Below are positions 1-12,806 of a stretch of 64,000 nucleotides of DNA, in pieces. Numbering within the stretch: position 1 is the stretch's first letter; each line of letters starts with the position of its first letter. Position numbers and translations under genes: made by a program. Source of the stretch: Selaginella moellendorffii (taxonomy: Eukaryota > Streptophyta > Lycopodiopsida > Selaginellales > Selaginellaceae); the NCBI RefSeq assembly GCF_000143415.4, contig NW_003314264.1:1442733-1506732 (forward strand), written 5' to 3'. The notes below the pieces were generated by a model, which was not told the origin of the DNA, searched no databases, and saw only the letters and a program-made list of their open reading frames with translations.

Positions 1-158
1 GGGGCATTCCCTAGGCATCGAACAACCGACTTAGAACTGGAACAGACAAGGGGAATCCGACTGTTTAATTAAAACAAAGCATTGCGATGGTCTCTGCGGA
101 TGTTGACGCAATGTGATTTCTGCCTAGTGCTCTGAATGTCAAAGTGAAGAAATTCAAC

Positions 159-231
<73 letters not shown>

Positions 232-317
232 TGCGCATGAATGGATTAATGAGATTCCCACTATCCCTATCTACTATCTAGCGAAACCACATCCAAGGGA
301 ACGGGCTTGGAAGAATC

Positions 318-357
<40 letters not shown>

Positions 358-364
358 ACTTTGT
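1..364 (+). rRNA. 25S/28S rRNA gene fragment, upstream part of a split and decayed copy
   Basis: The sequence matches the conserved core of the plant large-subunit rRNA, including the universal stretch around TGACTCTCTTAAGGTAGCC (about 187-205) and the segment ending in TTGACTCTAGTCCGACTTTGT. It breaks off at 364 and the expected continuation (GAAATGACTTGAGAGG) is found only at 44839. Relative to the canonical sequence as I remember it there are many C-to-T and G-to-A changes (for example CTGCCTAGTG for CTGCCCAGTG), the pattern of a methylated, non-functional rDNA copy. The upstream part of the gene lies outside the window. Confidence 0.93.
350..364. repeat. LINE target site copy 1 in rRNA (CTAGTCCGACTTTGT)
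   Basis: This 15-base rRNA segment (17 bases with the preceding CT) recurs at 37157-37171 and 44824-44838, at the outer edges of both LINE copies. It is the duplicated target site at the 3' end of LINE copy A. Confidence 0.9.
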
Positions 365-446
365 TAAATAGGGTATTTTATTTTCCAGTAAAAAACCAAA
401 AAGACTGGGCATGGTTTTGTTGGGTACAAATCCAGCTAAAGAGCCT

Positions 447-3400
447 TTACCTAGAGGAGCCTACAATGGAAGTACCTACGGAAAGGGGGGTTGCTCGCGA
501 GCTGGTGCCCGAAGGTCTTCCTAGATGTGACACTTGGAACCATTCATCCGGCGGTGTCCACATCCATTCCCGAGTACCTGCCTCCCCTTGCTTCCACAAA
601 AAATGCTAGATCTGTGCCTCTTTTTTTGCTTTTTCTGGACCATTTCTCCATCCTCTCTTTTCCAGCTGTAGGACACGGGCTGCTGCTGCAGTTATCATTC
701 TAGTCCACACCCGTGATGCCACCACCCTTGGTCCTTCTTCCTTGTCATTGAAAATCCTGTTACACCAGGCTTTCCACACTTCCCACATTGTAATTCCTCG
801 CAATAGATCTACTATCTCTGATGGAATTCCCTCTGTGTCTGTTCTCGTTGTGTTGAGCTGATCGAACCACGGTGCCTCTTCTTCTTTTGAGGACCATTTC
901 CAAGAGTCTGTTCCATTTCTCATTCCTGTAGCAGCTTCGCCCCACACTGCTGCTTCATACGTGAGGCACACTTGTCTTTGGGAGTGTTGTTGCAGCAACC
1001 AGCACGTGCTTCTCCACACGTCTTGTGTGCTTTCACATTCCCATAGTATGTGCCTTTGTGTCTCCCTCGCTCCGCATTTATCACATGTTTGGTCCAAGAG
1101 ATGTATATTCCGCTTAGATGGTAGTCGGTCTTGCATTGTCAACCACATAAAATATCTTGTTTTTGCTGCCCACTGTCCATTCCGTAGTCCTTTTAAAGTC
1201 TCTTGTTGCATCCTGTCTTGTATGTTAGCTCGTTTCATCCTTGATATCAGCAGCGAGTCACTGCGCGGGCAAATAAGCCTTCTTCCCAATCTTGTTTCGT
1301 ATGCAAAGAACTCTTCTTTTTTTCACCCTTGCCAATTCCATTCCATTGGATCCCAGGTCAGCTCACTTAATTTTTGTTGCCTAAACCAGTACATCCTAGC
1401 TACTAGGCCTTCCGATATCTTCGGGTCCATTGTTGCTGTTTTCTTATCCATTTTTATAACTCGTATCGGCTCTGCTCTTGACATGTCTGGTCGTGGACTT
1501 TCCTCGGGCACCTTGTATGGTAATAGTCGACCTGCCACCCTGACTTCGAAGACAACACACTTTGCCTGGTCTTGAGTTGCCGTATATATCACCTTTTCCT
1601 CGGCTATCCACCATGCTGGTGTCGTTTCTCTGACTTCCCTAATGCTCTGTTTGCAGTTCCTTCGTGCTCCTTCAAAGGCTGTTTCGAACTTTTTCAAGCG
1701 GTGTGCTGAAATTTCCAGCCCGTAGAAAGCTTTTAGTCTATCTCTGTTCATTTCTGTTTCCCCCACTTTTATTATCGAGTTGGCTTCTGCAAATGTTCTC
1801 ATCCCAACCCTGTGGAGATCCCGGCATACCTTGTCTATTTCTCTGTTCCCTGTTTCCCCCAGACTTTTCCCTTTATACTGAAACAGCTTATTAAGGAATA
1901 TTGGTTGTTGGTCCACCTTGTAACTGTTTGCCGGTTTTCTTTTTTCCATCTTGCTCTTGAGTTCTTTCCATAGCCTGAATAATTTTCCAGAGAACGTATT
2001 TGGTTTTGGCATTTTTAGAGCTCCTTCATTGAACAGCCACCTTTCATCTTTTTCCCAATTTTGTCTTGTGTGTTCTAGTCTATCAGGAATGACTTTGAGC
2101 AATTGGTAGCGTAGTAGGAGTTTCCATGGTTGGTTTCCAGGCATGTTCATTCGGTGAAAGATCTTGAAAAGCAGCGCCTTGCATTGTTCCTCTATATCTA
2201 TTATATTTATCCCCCCATTGTGTTTTGCTCTCGTGACTGAGCTCCATCCAACCTTTGCCCCTCCTCTTGATACTGTTGCCTGTCCCTTCCATACATATGT
2301 CCTGATGAGCTTGTTCATGTCTTTTAATGTTTTCTTGTCTAAGTTCCATGACGCTGCCAAGAACCAAATTTCCCCTAGCACAATATTGTTTGCCACTACA
2401 CACCTCGCCGAGAAGGATAGCTTTCGTGATGCCCAAAATTTCAGTTGATCTCTAAGCTTTTCGACCGCTTTTTGGTTCTGTGGGAGGGGGTCGTAAGCCT
2501 TGCCTACTTGGAACCCCAAATATCTTGTGGTTTCCCCTGGCTTCAGCCACTTAAACTCCCACTCACTCCCCCAGTTTGGCAGGTCAGAGCTTGGCAGCCA
2601 TATCCCCACCGATTTTCCCCAATTTATTCTTGACTCAGTTGCCAGGTTGAAGAAGTCTAAATCCTCCTTAACCTTGCTCATGTTTTCCGGTGATCCTGAT
2701 GTGATGATTCCCGTGTCATCCGCGAATGCGCTGGATTTCAACTGCCGTTCAGCTGTCCCTGCCAGATCTTGTAGCGAGTCTCTACACCCGGGCAATACCA
2801 GCCCCTCTGGCCCATCCTCCCTTGCTAAATAGTGCACTAAAGCATCGGCCACGAACAGGAATAAAAAAGGGGCTAGTAGACACCCTTGTCTTACTGACCG
2901 TTGTAGCTTGATCATGTTCCCCACTGTCCCATTTATTGTGACTTTGCTTGATGCACCTTGGTACAAGGTGGCCGTCCATCCTATGAACTCTTCTGGAATG
3001 CCAATCTTCCTCATTGTCATTTGCAGGAACTCCCAGTCCACTTTGTCATACACCTTCTCGTAATCTAGGAGTATTATTGCCATCTCTAGTCCTTGGTCCT
3101 TGACTTGTTCTTGCGTGAGCAGCACTGTCAAGATGTTGTCTACCAGTTGTCTGCCTTCCACAAATCCATTTTGGGTGTCGTGTATTGTCTCTGGCAGTAT
3201 CGGCCTTAATCTCTTGGCTAGCGCCTTGGCTACTATCTTGTATAGGGTGTTCAGCATCGAGACCGGTCTCCAATTTTTGATTAGAGATGCATCTCCCCCT
3301 TTTTTCGGAATGAGTGCAATTATTCCATCTATGGCTCCTGGAGGCCATTGTCCCATTCTCATCACCTCCCTCCACGTGTTCAACACTACTGGCCCAATCC

Positions 3401-4881
3401 ATTCCTAGTTCACTTTATAGTACGCTGGTGGCATCCCATCTTCCCCGGGCATCTTGTCGTCGTTCAAGTCTCTAACTGCCTCCTCTAGTTCTTCCAGTGT
3501 GAAGTTTCTACACAATGCTCGTGCTAAGGATTCATCTACTTTCCGGGGTACAGCCTGGAACACCTCGTTCATAGCTGTTTTCCTTTCTTCTGTCCATGGT
3601 TCCACCCTAAACAGTCCTTGGTAGTATGCCTCAGCCATCTTGTGAATTTCCTGTAAGCTTGTGTGTATCACCCCTTGGTCATCCTTGAGCCTGAACATTG
3701 GCGGGGACATGACTCTTGCTTTTATAGACTCATAAAACTCTTTGTTCAGCGCATTCTCGCTAATATGCCACTTGAGGTGTCCCAACCTTATAAATGCCTC
3801 CATTTTTTTCCGCCTCCAGGGTGAAAAGTTGAGCTTTGGTTCTTGCTAATTGAGTTCTGAGTGACGTATCCAGCGGGTCCAACCTGATAAATCTCTTAAT
3901 AGCTTCAATATTTCTTCTTATTGCTTGCACTTTTGTATAGACTTTTCTTTGTTTGTTCTGTGTCTTTTTCCGGATCTCATTGGCTATCTTGGTTGTGAAC
4001 TCGTGCAGATCTCCTCCTTCTTGCTGATTCCACTTTTCTTTTATGTAGTCATTCAGTTTCCTGTCCTCGAAGTTTTTCCAAGACACCGGTGCAGGCCTCC
4101 TTGTTCCCCACCTCTTTAAGATGGGAAGCGTCAATGACACCAAGTTATGATCCGAGAAGTCTCTGTATCCTGTTGCTATATCTAATTTTCCACTATTCCC
4201 ACCCAGTTCGGGTGATACATAAAAACGGTCTAGTCTTTGTTGAATTCCCCATTGCTGGTGCTCTTGCCATGTGAATCTTGGTTGGTGTTGTACAAAACCT
4301 GGGATGTTGTACGTATCTTCTAGTCCCAGCGCTAGCACTAGTTGTGCCCACATTGCTCTTTCCCTGCTTGTCCTTTTGTTTCTCATTTCTCCCCCATCTT
4401 TGTCTAGCTCCTCTTCCACAAAGTTGAAGTCTCCCGTGACCATCCATGTTGAGGGTTGTGTAGGTATTCAGTGTACCAATTTATTCCAGAAATCTGCTCT
4501 TTCAGAGGAGCTTCCTGCTGGTGCATACACATTTAGGAGGCCCACTAGCATATCTCCTATCTTAACCTGGACACACTGTGCTCTACCTGGTACCAGTATT
4601 GCATGATCTTCGACCAGGGATTCCCACGGGCCTTTTACCACTATTAATGTGCCTCCACTGCATGATACTACCGGATTCCAGAAATATTTCCCTTTCGTAA
4701 ACTTATAAACCAGGTCCATACTTGAGAGCCTATGCTCTTGCACACACAGGAAATCAAAACATTGAGTCACACCTTCTACTTGGCTAAGGTACTATCTAAA
4801 CTTCGTCTTTTTGTTATTCAGCGCTGATCTCTCCTTCTTCAGGCCTCCCATGTTCCACGTTCTCACGTTGACGTTAACCAT
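447..4881 (-). pseudogene. LINE copy A ORF2: endonuclease / reverse transcriptase (broken)
   Basis: In minus-strand order the sequence encodes an APE-like endonuclease (FLCVQEHRL near 4740, GDFN near 4430, SDHN near 4160), a reverse transcriptase (LDYEK, FADD in SAFADDTGIITSG near 2720) and a C-terminal CDKCGARETQRHILWEC zinc knuckle near 1060 (zf-RVT type). The ATG at 4881 overlaps the end of ORF1. Disabling changes include amber stops at 4794-4792 and 3407-3405 (both shared with copy B), an opal stop just before the GDFN segment where copy B has CGA, and TAG at about 606 where copy B has TGG. The last in-frame stop expected from copy B lies at 447. It is not functional as it stands. Confidence 0.88.
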
Positions 4882-6268
4882 TTCTGAATCCTCGGGCGCT
4901 GCCAAGATGCTATCTCTCCACCCAATGGTATGGTCCCATTGGGCGGAGTGGCCATGCAAACGGGATTTTCACCGTTCCTCGGAACCTGAACGAGTTCGGC
5001 GCTTCCTCCACGAAATTGTCTTCTCGAATCGAAAACCTCTGTGGGTTCCAGTTGAAGTTGTAGGCTAGAATATCCTCTAGAGTCCGGCCTATGTCTTGTC
5101 CAGGCAAGATCAAAATCACCGGTGGGGCGTATCCAATTCTGTTGTCGATCCATTCCCCCAGAAACTTGGGAGGGTTCGTTCCACTGACATAGAGCTCTAT
5201 TTCACAAACTGCTCTTCTTGGGGGAGTGAATCCTAGAGGACAGTTTCCTCTTGCAAAGCCTTCCGTTCTTCCTGATCTTGAGCGCGACTATTGTTGTTCT
5301 ACTGGCCTTGGCCCCCTTTGTGTAGCCTACTGTGGTGGTAGTTCTCCTTTATCCTGGACAATCTCTACGTCTGTGTCAAGTCCCTTTGCCTCCCCCATGG
5401 CTTGTCCTTCAAAGAGTCTTCCTATCAGCCTCCATTCTTTCCCTCGCGAAGCCCCCGACTGTCCTTTTTCCGGCTTGGCTGCTGTTGATTGCTCCCCTTG
5501 TCCCTCCTCCTTCTGTCCTTTGGTTCGAGGCTTCTTGCTTTCTCCGCTGGAGGCCGCTTTCTCTATTATTTCCCTTTCCCCTCTGGCTCCTCGTTTTTTG
5601 CCTTCCGAGCCACTGTTTGTTTTCTGTCGGTCCTCTCCTGTTTCCTGCATTCCCCCCATGCTTGCTCCTCTGGCCAAACAGTGTTTCCCAATATGTCCCG
5701 TGCGCCGGCAAATAATGCATATGCTCGGGTTTGGTAACAGCATAACCCGAATCCTTCTTGGCCCTTGCCCCTTCCCTGGCTTGAGTTCTATCTCGAAGGG
5801 GATGTGTACTTCTTTCGGAATCCTGACTTTGACCGTGACTCTGTCTCCCACTAGCATTCCTTCCATCCTTGTAAACGTAGCGAACTGCCTCAGAATTGCC
5901 GCCAGAATCTTGTCTTTTGCCAGTGCCACGTCCATGCCCTGTAGCTCAAAGTTCACGATCACAGACGGTGGGAGTAGCATCCTTTTTTTCTGGGGCGTGA
6001 AGGTGTTGTGGTATGCTCTGAAGAAGAGCTGAAAGTCTAACTGTGCATACGCATCCACTCGCAGCAGCTTGTGCCGAGCTCTCTCGTCCTTGATGACCAC
6101 ATTATAGCATTTTTCCCCCAGGTCCTTCACATCTTCTGCTAAGACCGTGACCAACATGTCGTGATACGCCAGTGCTACGCACACCCAATCTGACACTACA
6201 AATCCTGCCGAGACTGCTCCTTCCACTATCACATGTATTGTTTCCTCAGCTCTTCTGGCTTGCAGCTT
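4874..6268 (-). pseudogene. LINE copy A ORF1, C-terminal half (broken by LTR element)
   Basis: This encodes the RNA-binding half of a plant L1-type ORF1 protein: a DUF4283-like fold followed by the CCHC knuckle CIICRRTGHIGKHC (near 5710), a lysine/glutamate-rich linker, and a C-terminal segment ending 8 nt inside the ORF2 start. A TAG at about 5327 stands where copy B reads CAA within a glutamine run. The upstream half of the same ORF is at 34576-36229, beyond the inserted LTR element; copy B shows the two halves contiguous. Confidence 0.82.
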
Positions 6269-6273
6269 GTTTA
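6269..6273. repeat. GTTTA target duplication, left edge of outer LTR element
   Basis: The five bases GTTTA precede TGTAAGC at 6274, and the same five bases follow CTCACA at 34570 (34571-34575). LINE copy B has a single equivalent site near 43085, as expected of a 5-bp target duplication. Confidence 0.92.
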
Positions 6274-6819
6274 TGTAAGCGACTAATTTTTCCATTCTAC
6301 TTTAGTCACTTAACCACACCTTCGACCACTTGGAGGAGTCTCACTCACAACCTCCTTAAGTCCAATTCAGGACTTGGGACTTGCTAGCCCCAAGAATGGC
6401 ATCCATGCCACTCAACACTTGCACCTGGTCCAAGTGCTCCACGTGTCCGGTCCCAAGACCGACACCCAAAGGTACCACTGACATCTCGGCCCGTTACGCT
6501 AAGGCCATGCCCATTCACCTTTGCTGCACTAGTGGTCCAATACCACTTGCATCACCATCCCGTCTCTCCAAGACTGGGCTATCGGTCCACGAGTGGTCAT
6601 CCTAGATCCACTCCTTAGCATCCTTAGGATGCCCACAGACCTGGGGAATCGCCTTCCCCAAAGTCCCTTTGTCAATTCCTACCAAGTCCCTTTTTGCCCC
6701 TGGCCGTGTTTGCCAACATTGCCACTGGATCGAGGCCCACAGGCCCGACCACTAAGTCCCATGGTCCTCTGGGACTTCCTCACCACACGACTGTGTCCTT
6801 GGTCACTACCCCAGAGGAC

Positions 6820-6824
6820 TGCTC
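6820..6824. repeat. TGCTC target duplication of the chromodomain element (left)
   Basis: TGCTC at 6820-6824 recurs at 14341-14345; the uninterrupted LTR near 33384 has one copy. Confidence 0.92.
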
Positions 6825-7975
6825 TGTAAGGAACCGACTCCCCGAGATGTCGTAGGCTAAAGGATCCCCAAAAGCTTGACCGAAATGACAAAGAGTTCAT
6901 CGGATGGGACCAAGTCGAGGATCGAGTCCAAGACCGACTCTAGGACCGAGTTCGAGATAGAGTCCGGAATCGAGTCCGAGACCGACTCGGGGACCGAGTT
7001 CGAGTCCGAGTTCGAGACCGAGTTCGAGACGGAGTCCGGATCTGAAATTGGGTCCGAGACCGAGTCCGAGGTCGAGTCCGAGGTCGGGTCCGAGATCGGG
7101 TCCGAGATCGAGTCCGTGATCGAGTCCGAACCCGAATCCGAAGTCGGATCCGAAATCGGGTCCGAGATCGAGCCAGAGACTAAGTCCAAATACTAATACG
7201 GGTCAAGGGGTGAAAGCCCAAAGCGTGCGTCTCCCAGGGGGGGGGGGGGGGCTGCAGGGGGTTCCAAAAGTATAGTAGGGATAGTGAGGTCCAGGAACCA
7301 GTTTTGAAGGGACTCTCCAGTTGGGCTTCCAAACCGACTTGAGGTTGAGACTGGGACCGAGGGGCCTTGGGTGGGAGTGAGCATGGACTTGGCTGGTGCC
7401 GGAGGGGCCATCCAAGGAAGTGCTCAAGAGCAGCTCCCACTCCCGAAAGGGAAACTGATTGCGGTGCTTCCGGCTCATGTGGAGTGGTGCCCCACTTGAG
7501 TACCATGCGGCTCATTGGTCCTCGCCCTTCCTAGGGGCTTGGGCCTTCCTTCGGGATGGAAGTGGGGGGCGAGAGGTACCCATACCGGGCCGCTAGGCCA
7601 CGGTGTTTCGCCCCGGCATCCCGAAGCAAGTGTTGCACTCAAGACTTGGGATTTAGAGGGTCCCATGATCAAGTCTTGTGGTACCAAGGGATGTTAGGAA
7701 CCTGGAAGCTTGGTGTGCTTGGCTGCTTGTGCTTGCGGGGAGTGTAGTCGAACCTTAAGTCCAGTCTAACCCGGGGAGGGGGATTGGGAGTGATTTGGGA
7801 ATCCGTGGAAGGATGGCTAACACCCCGTTGCTCGTGCAGTGAGTAGCTGAAACCAAGTAGGAGCTGGTACCATAGGCGAGAACCTTGGCGAGGGGACTTA
7901 GCAAAAGCCAAGGCAGTGTTGGACGGATAGACGAGGTAAGCTGGCAAATTGGAAAGGAAAAATTTGTGGCTTACA
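6825..7975 (+). repeat. Chromovirus 5' LTR
   Basis: It starts TGTAAGGAACC and ends GTGGCTTACA. Positions about 6905-7195 form a hexamer-based minisatellite (GAGTCC/GAGACC/GAGTTC variants) with no stops in either direction; the apparent proteins there are artefacts. A run of 13 or more G lies near 7240. Confidence 0.95.
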
Positions 7976-7978
7976 ATT

Positions 7979-7990
7979 TGGTATCGGAGC
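7979..7990 (+). promoter_or_regulatory. Chromovirus primer-binding site
   Basis: TGGTATCGGAGC lies three bases after the 5' LTR. It matches the common plant PBS complementary to initiator tRNA-Met (TGGTATCAGAGC) with one change. Confidence 0.85.
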
Positions 7991-8034
7991 CTTTATCTCA
8001 GTTCTAGCGAAGGATAGAGGCGGATTGCTGGGAG

Positions 8035-11000
8035 ATGGCAAGGGCAGGGCGTAAGCGAACCCAGACGGAGACGGAACCTCCGCCGGAGCTGGAGCCTCCG
8101 GTTGAACAGGAGGCTATGGATGAGGAATCCTTGCATGAGGAGGACTCTAGTGAGGAAACTTCCAAACAGGAGTCCGGTGGCAAGGTTCGGTCGTCCAAGG
8201 CTCGATTGGACGTGCTAGAAGGACAGTTGGCACAGACCAATGCCCTGCTGGAGACTCTCGTACGCAAGTTAAAGCGTGACGAGAAGCGGAAGAAAAAGCG
8301 AAAGACTGCGGATGAAGGCAGCGCAGAAGGTGCGGACCCTTCGGCAGGGACTGAGGCAAAACCAGACAAGGTCGAACAGACCGAAGTGGAATCAGTCCCT
8401 CAGGCAGTTCCCAAGTACAAACCAAAGCCCCCACCGGTGTTCAAGGGAGTGAACGACTATAAGGTTGTGGAGGATTGGTTTTACGATATGGAGGACTACT
8501 TCCGAGCGTTACGGTTACCGAGCTCGGAGAAGGTCCCATGTGCAAAACCATACTTGGCAGATAATGCCAAGTCTTGGTGGAGAACAACGGAGGCCAACGA
8601 AGGACCGGTGGCCACCTGGGACATGATGAAGGCGAGGATCCGCGCGACATACGTTCCTCCAAATGCCACTCTGCATCTGAGAGATGAGCTGAGTAGGCTG
8701 AAGCAGACTGGAACCATCCAGGAATATGTGAATGGGTTCATGGCAAAGAGGATACTTGTCACGGACATGGGGGATATGGATGCGTTCCATGCCTTTATAT
8801 CAGGTTTGCAAACCTGGGCTCGCGGTGAGGTGATGCGCTGGAACCCGACCAACTACAAGGAAGCGTTGGATGCGGCCATCAAGGTGCATTTCAACGATAA
8901 CCTGCGAAAGGGGAACACGACGGGGTCGGGATCCACGTTTCACAAAGGGGCCAAACCGAGGGGAACATATAGCAGGGGGAAATTCAAGAAGAGTTTCTCT
9001 AAGAATGAGTCCTCGGGATTCCGGAAAGGCAAATCCGGTGGCCAGCGAGCAAGTACGTGGGGGAGTCAAGCGAAAAGAGACAAACCCACGGATAAGAAGG
9101 TCAAGTCATATAGCAGCGTGGGAAACAACGTATGCTACAACTGCGGTGAAGCGGGACACTTTTCGAGGGAATGTCCCTACCCGAAGAAGGCCAGAGCCAA
9201 TATGGCCATCAAGTCGGGTGAAGTCCAAAATGAGGTATGTGATCCAGTCCCTAACTCAAAGTTACTCATTACACGAGCAACTTTGGTAGAGAGTCGTTCG
9301 CGACATCTACTAGCCCTCCGAGGGAAGCTCGGAGGTAGCTTTGTTAAGATCCTTATTGACACGGGTGCTTCGGATAATTTTGTGGTTGCAGACATAGTCC
9401 GGCAAGCCGGACTAACGGTGCAGCGGCTAGGCGAACCAAGGACTATAGAGTTTGTTCAAGGTAGCCAAAGCACCGATGAGGTACTTCGACAAGCGAGAGT
9501 CGAAGTGGGGACATGGAAAGTGGACATGGATTTCACCGTCTTGGACATGGCGGGATTTGACGTGATCTTCGGAATGGATTGGTTTAATCGGTTCGTGGTA
9601 GCCCTGCATGGACAAGGTAGGAACCTTGTGGTATTGGCGAATGCCCAAGGAAGAAGATCTAGGGTGGAGGCCCAGGATCTAAAGGTAGGGCAAAGCAAGG
9701 CCAAAGAGTCATGCTTAAACCTGGTGTCCACGAGAGGACAACTCACTAAAGGAACTAAGGCAGCCTTTTTGTGCTTACTCTCGGTGAAGAGTGACAAAAA
9801 GACAAGAACGGAAGAAGTACCTTTAGTGATCCAGCAGGTGCTGGACCAATTCCAGGATACGATGCCGGAGGAGCTACCGGCGGGGTTGCCCCCTGCACGA
9901 CCGATAGAACATAAGATTGAGCTAGTCGAGGGTGCTGAGGCGGTGGTTCGTCCACCCTATCGATTGAACAAAAAAGAACTCAAGGAGCTCAAGAGCCAAC
10001 TAGAGGAGTTGGTGGACAAAGGGTATGTTAGGTTGAGCAAGTCGCCGTATGGGGTGCCGGTGCTATTTGTGAAAAAGAAAGATGGATCTATGCGCATGTG
10101 CATAGACTACCGGTTGCTCAACAAGTATACCAAGAAGAACAAGTACCCTTTGCCAAGGATCGAGGACCTGTTCGATAGGTTGGGAAAGGCAAAATACTTC
10201 TCGAGGATTGACCTAAGGTCAGGATACTACCAGATCAGGGTAGCTGAGGAAGATGTCGAGAAGACAACCTGTCGAACGAGGTATGGGAGCTTTGAGTTTC
10301 TGGTGATGCCCTTTGGGCTGTGCAATGCGCCGGCAACGTTTTCGGCGTTGATGAACCACATCTTTGTACCCTACCTGGATCACTTCGTGGTCGTCTATAT
10401 TGACGACATCCTGATCTATAGCGAGACGCTAGAGGAGCATGCCGAACACTTAGCGAAGGTGTTTGAGAAACTAAGGGAACACAAACTGTATGCTAAAGAG
10501 AGCAAATGTGACTTTGCTCAACAAGAGGTAAAGTTTCTAGGGCATGTGGTGGGCCAGGACGGGCTCAAGGTGGACCCGGAGAAGGTCCAAGCGATCCAGG
10601 ATTGGGAGCGACCATCGAATGTACATGAGTTGAGGGCATTCCTGGGGCTATGCAACTACTATCGAAAGTTTATCAGACACTATTCGAGAGTAGCCCTGCC
10701 CTTAACGGACCAAACAGGAAAAGGGAAGATGGTATGGACAGCAGAATGCGAGACGGCATTCGTCCACCTCAAAGGGAAGTTGAGGAAGGCTCCCGTATTG
10801 GCATTGCCAGACTTTGGTAAGGACTTTGAGGTAGAAACGGATGCTTCGGACTTTGCGTTGGGCGCAGTTCTGAAGCAAGACAACCATCCGGTAGCGTTCT
10901 TCTCGAAGAAGCTGGACAAGGCTCAACGGAAGTGGCCTGCCCACGAGAAGGAATTGTTTGCGGTGGTCAAGGCACTCAAGGAGTGGCGACACTACCTTGG

Positions 11001-12806
11001 GAGACACTTCAAGGTTTACACGGACAATGTGGCAACGAAACACTTCTTGTCACAGCCCGACCTAAGAGGGAAACAAGGTCGGTGGGCCAATGCCTTGGCC
11101 GAGTTTGATTGCGAAATTCTGTACAAGCCTGGGAAGAGCAACATCGTGGCGGATGCGCTAAGTCGAAAAGCGAGCTTGAAGTTGGCAATATCCAGCGCAA
11201 CAGCAACCTTCTGGGACGATGTGCGGACAGCATATGAGAACGATGGTCTAGCACAGGAAGTGTTGCTGAGGAATCTAGAGGCGCGGGAAGCTCACCAGAG
11301 AGGTGAGTTGCCAACGGAAGAGAAAACGGGCTATGCAGAACGCAACGGACTCATTTATTACAAGCAAACGAGGGTGTATGTTCCAGAAGGGGAACTAAGG
11401 AAGGTGGCCTTAGAAGAGTGTCATGACGGACCTCTTGCGGGACACGGTGGAGTGCCCAAGACGATGGGCCTACTCAAAAGGAAGTACCATTGGCCAGATA
11501 TGGCTAAGGACGTCCAAGACTATGTAAAGACATGTCCAACATGTCAGCAGGTAAAAGCCGTGACCAAGGCTAGTGGGGGCTTGTTGCAAAGCATCCCAAT
11601 TCCAGATCACCCGTGGAAATGTCTTACAATGGACTTCATCACGGGACTCCCCCCAAGTGAGGGGTTTGATGCGATATTCGTGGTGGTGGACCGATTTTCG
11701 AAAATGGCACACTTCATACCCACCACAACAGACGTGGATGCGGAAGGTGTGGCAAAGCTGTTCTTCGAACAAGTGGTTCGAGTGCGGGGAAGACCGGAAG
11801 AGATCATCTCAGATCGAGATAAGATCTTCACCAGTAGGTTCTGGAGGACTCTCCTGGAACAGTATCGCACCAAGTTGAAATTCAACACAGCCTATCACCC
11901 ACAGACAGGTATGGGGTATTGAGTCAAGTTGTTGGCCCTAACACTTCTTGACAGACGGACAAACGGAAAGGGTGAATAGGCAGCTGGAGGATTATTTGCG
12001 ATGCTATGTCTCGGGAGACCAGACCGATTGGGTAAGTCATTTGGGACTTGCGGAAATGTGTTATAACAACTCACCACATTCGAGTATCGGGGTGAGTCCA
12101 TGGGAAGTCATCAATGGGCGGGCTATTGAAGGTCCTGTGGAACTCGGTGTGGCCGAGTATCATGGAGAGTTACCCGCAGTGGAGGCATTCATGGCAGAAA
12201 GACTCAGCATTTGGAATCTAGTGAGGGATTCCTTGGAACGGGCTCAACAAAGGCAAACCAAATACCCGAACCAGAAGCGTCGGGATGTAGAGTTCCAAGC
12301 TGGGGAGAAGGTGTGGCTGAACACCAAGAACCTCAGACTACCAAGTGGGATCAGCCGAAAGTTGACCCAAAGGTAAAGATGCATGTATTCCTGTAAATGA
12401 ATTGATCTTGAGTTCCTTAAGCAGGTTCGCGGGGCCTTACGAGATTGAGGCACGAATCGGTAAAGTGGCTTACCGACTCCGACTTCCTCGAGAGATGGGG
12501 AAGATACACCCAGTGTTCCACGTGAACTTACTCAAGCCGTACTTTGAGGATCCGCTTCGCAAGGACCAAGTGAGACCTTTACCTGAGGTTATCCAAGGGG
12601 AAGAGGAATACGAAGTCGAAGCCATCCTCAATGCGCGCAAGAGCAAGCGACAAGGACGCGAGGTGAGAGAGTTCCATGTGAAGTGGAAAGGATTTCCACA
12701 CTGCGAAGCAACATGGGAACCGGAGGAGAACCTAGCGAACGCGCGAGATCTAGTGGAGGAATTTCTGCAAGGCAGAACTCTATGTACTTATGCAAAATTC
12801 AATTAA
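8035..12806 (+). CDS. Chromovirus gag-pol polyprotein, three exons, C-terminal chromodomain
   Basis: Exons 8035-11908, 11955-12372 and 12425-12806 give 1,557 codons plus stop. Visible in order: gag with a CCHC knuckle [14 protein letters not shown] (367-380), aspartic protease DTGAS (D442), reverse transcriptase YIDD (788-791), RNase H (TDAS, D936), an HHCC integrase finger, and an integrase core with D1200, D1260 and E1296 (D-35-E spacing exact). Exon 3 supplies the GPY/F module (FAGPYEI) and a chromodomain ([15 protein letters not shown]). The first intron falls inside the conserved [12 protein letters not shown] motif, and removing it restores the motif exactly; the second falls just before GPY/F. 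The ATG is 59 bp after the LTR. Without splicing, translation stops at 11922 before the catalytic Glu. Gag and pol share one frame. Confidence 0.93.
11909..11954 (+). other. Intron 1 of chromovirus pol (46 nt)
   Basis: The segment begins GTATGG and ends TTGACAG. It carries an in-frame TGA, and removing it joins HPQT to DGQTERVN, the conserved integrase motif. It separates catalytic D1260 from E1296. Confidence 0.87.
12373..12424 (+). other. Intron 2 of chromovirus pol (52 nt)
   Basis: The segment begins GTAAAGATG and ends CTTAAGCAG. Removing it joins KLTQ-R to FAGPYEI, the usual entry to the GPY/F module of chromovirus integrases. Unspliced RNA meets a stop at 12374-12376. Confidence 0.87.

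Noticed and set aside
187-205. R2-type insertion at the classic 28S site
   Set aside because: The rRNA is continuous through TCTTAAGGTAGCC; the interruption is about 160 bp downstream at another site.
6857-7196. Ser/Asp- and Glu/Ser-rich open frames in the chromovirus LTR (and again at 13242-13581)
   Set aside because: They are translations of a hexamer minisatellite in both directions inside LTRs, with no start context or domain.
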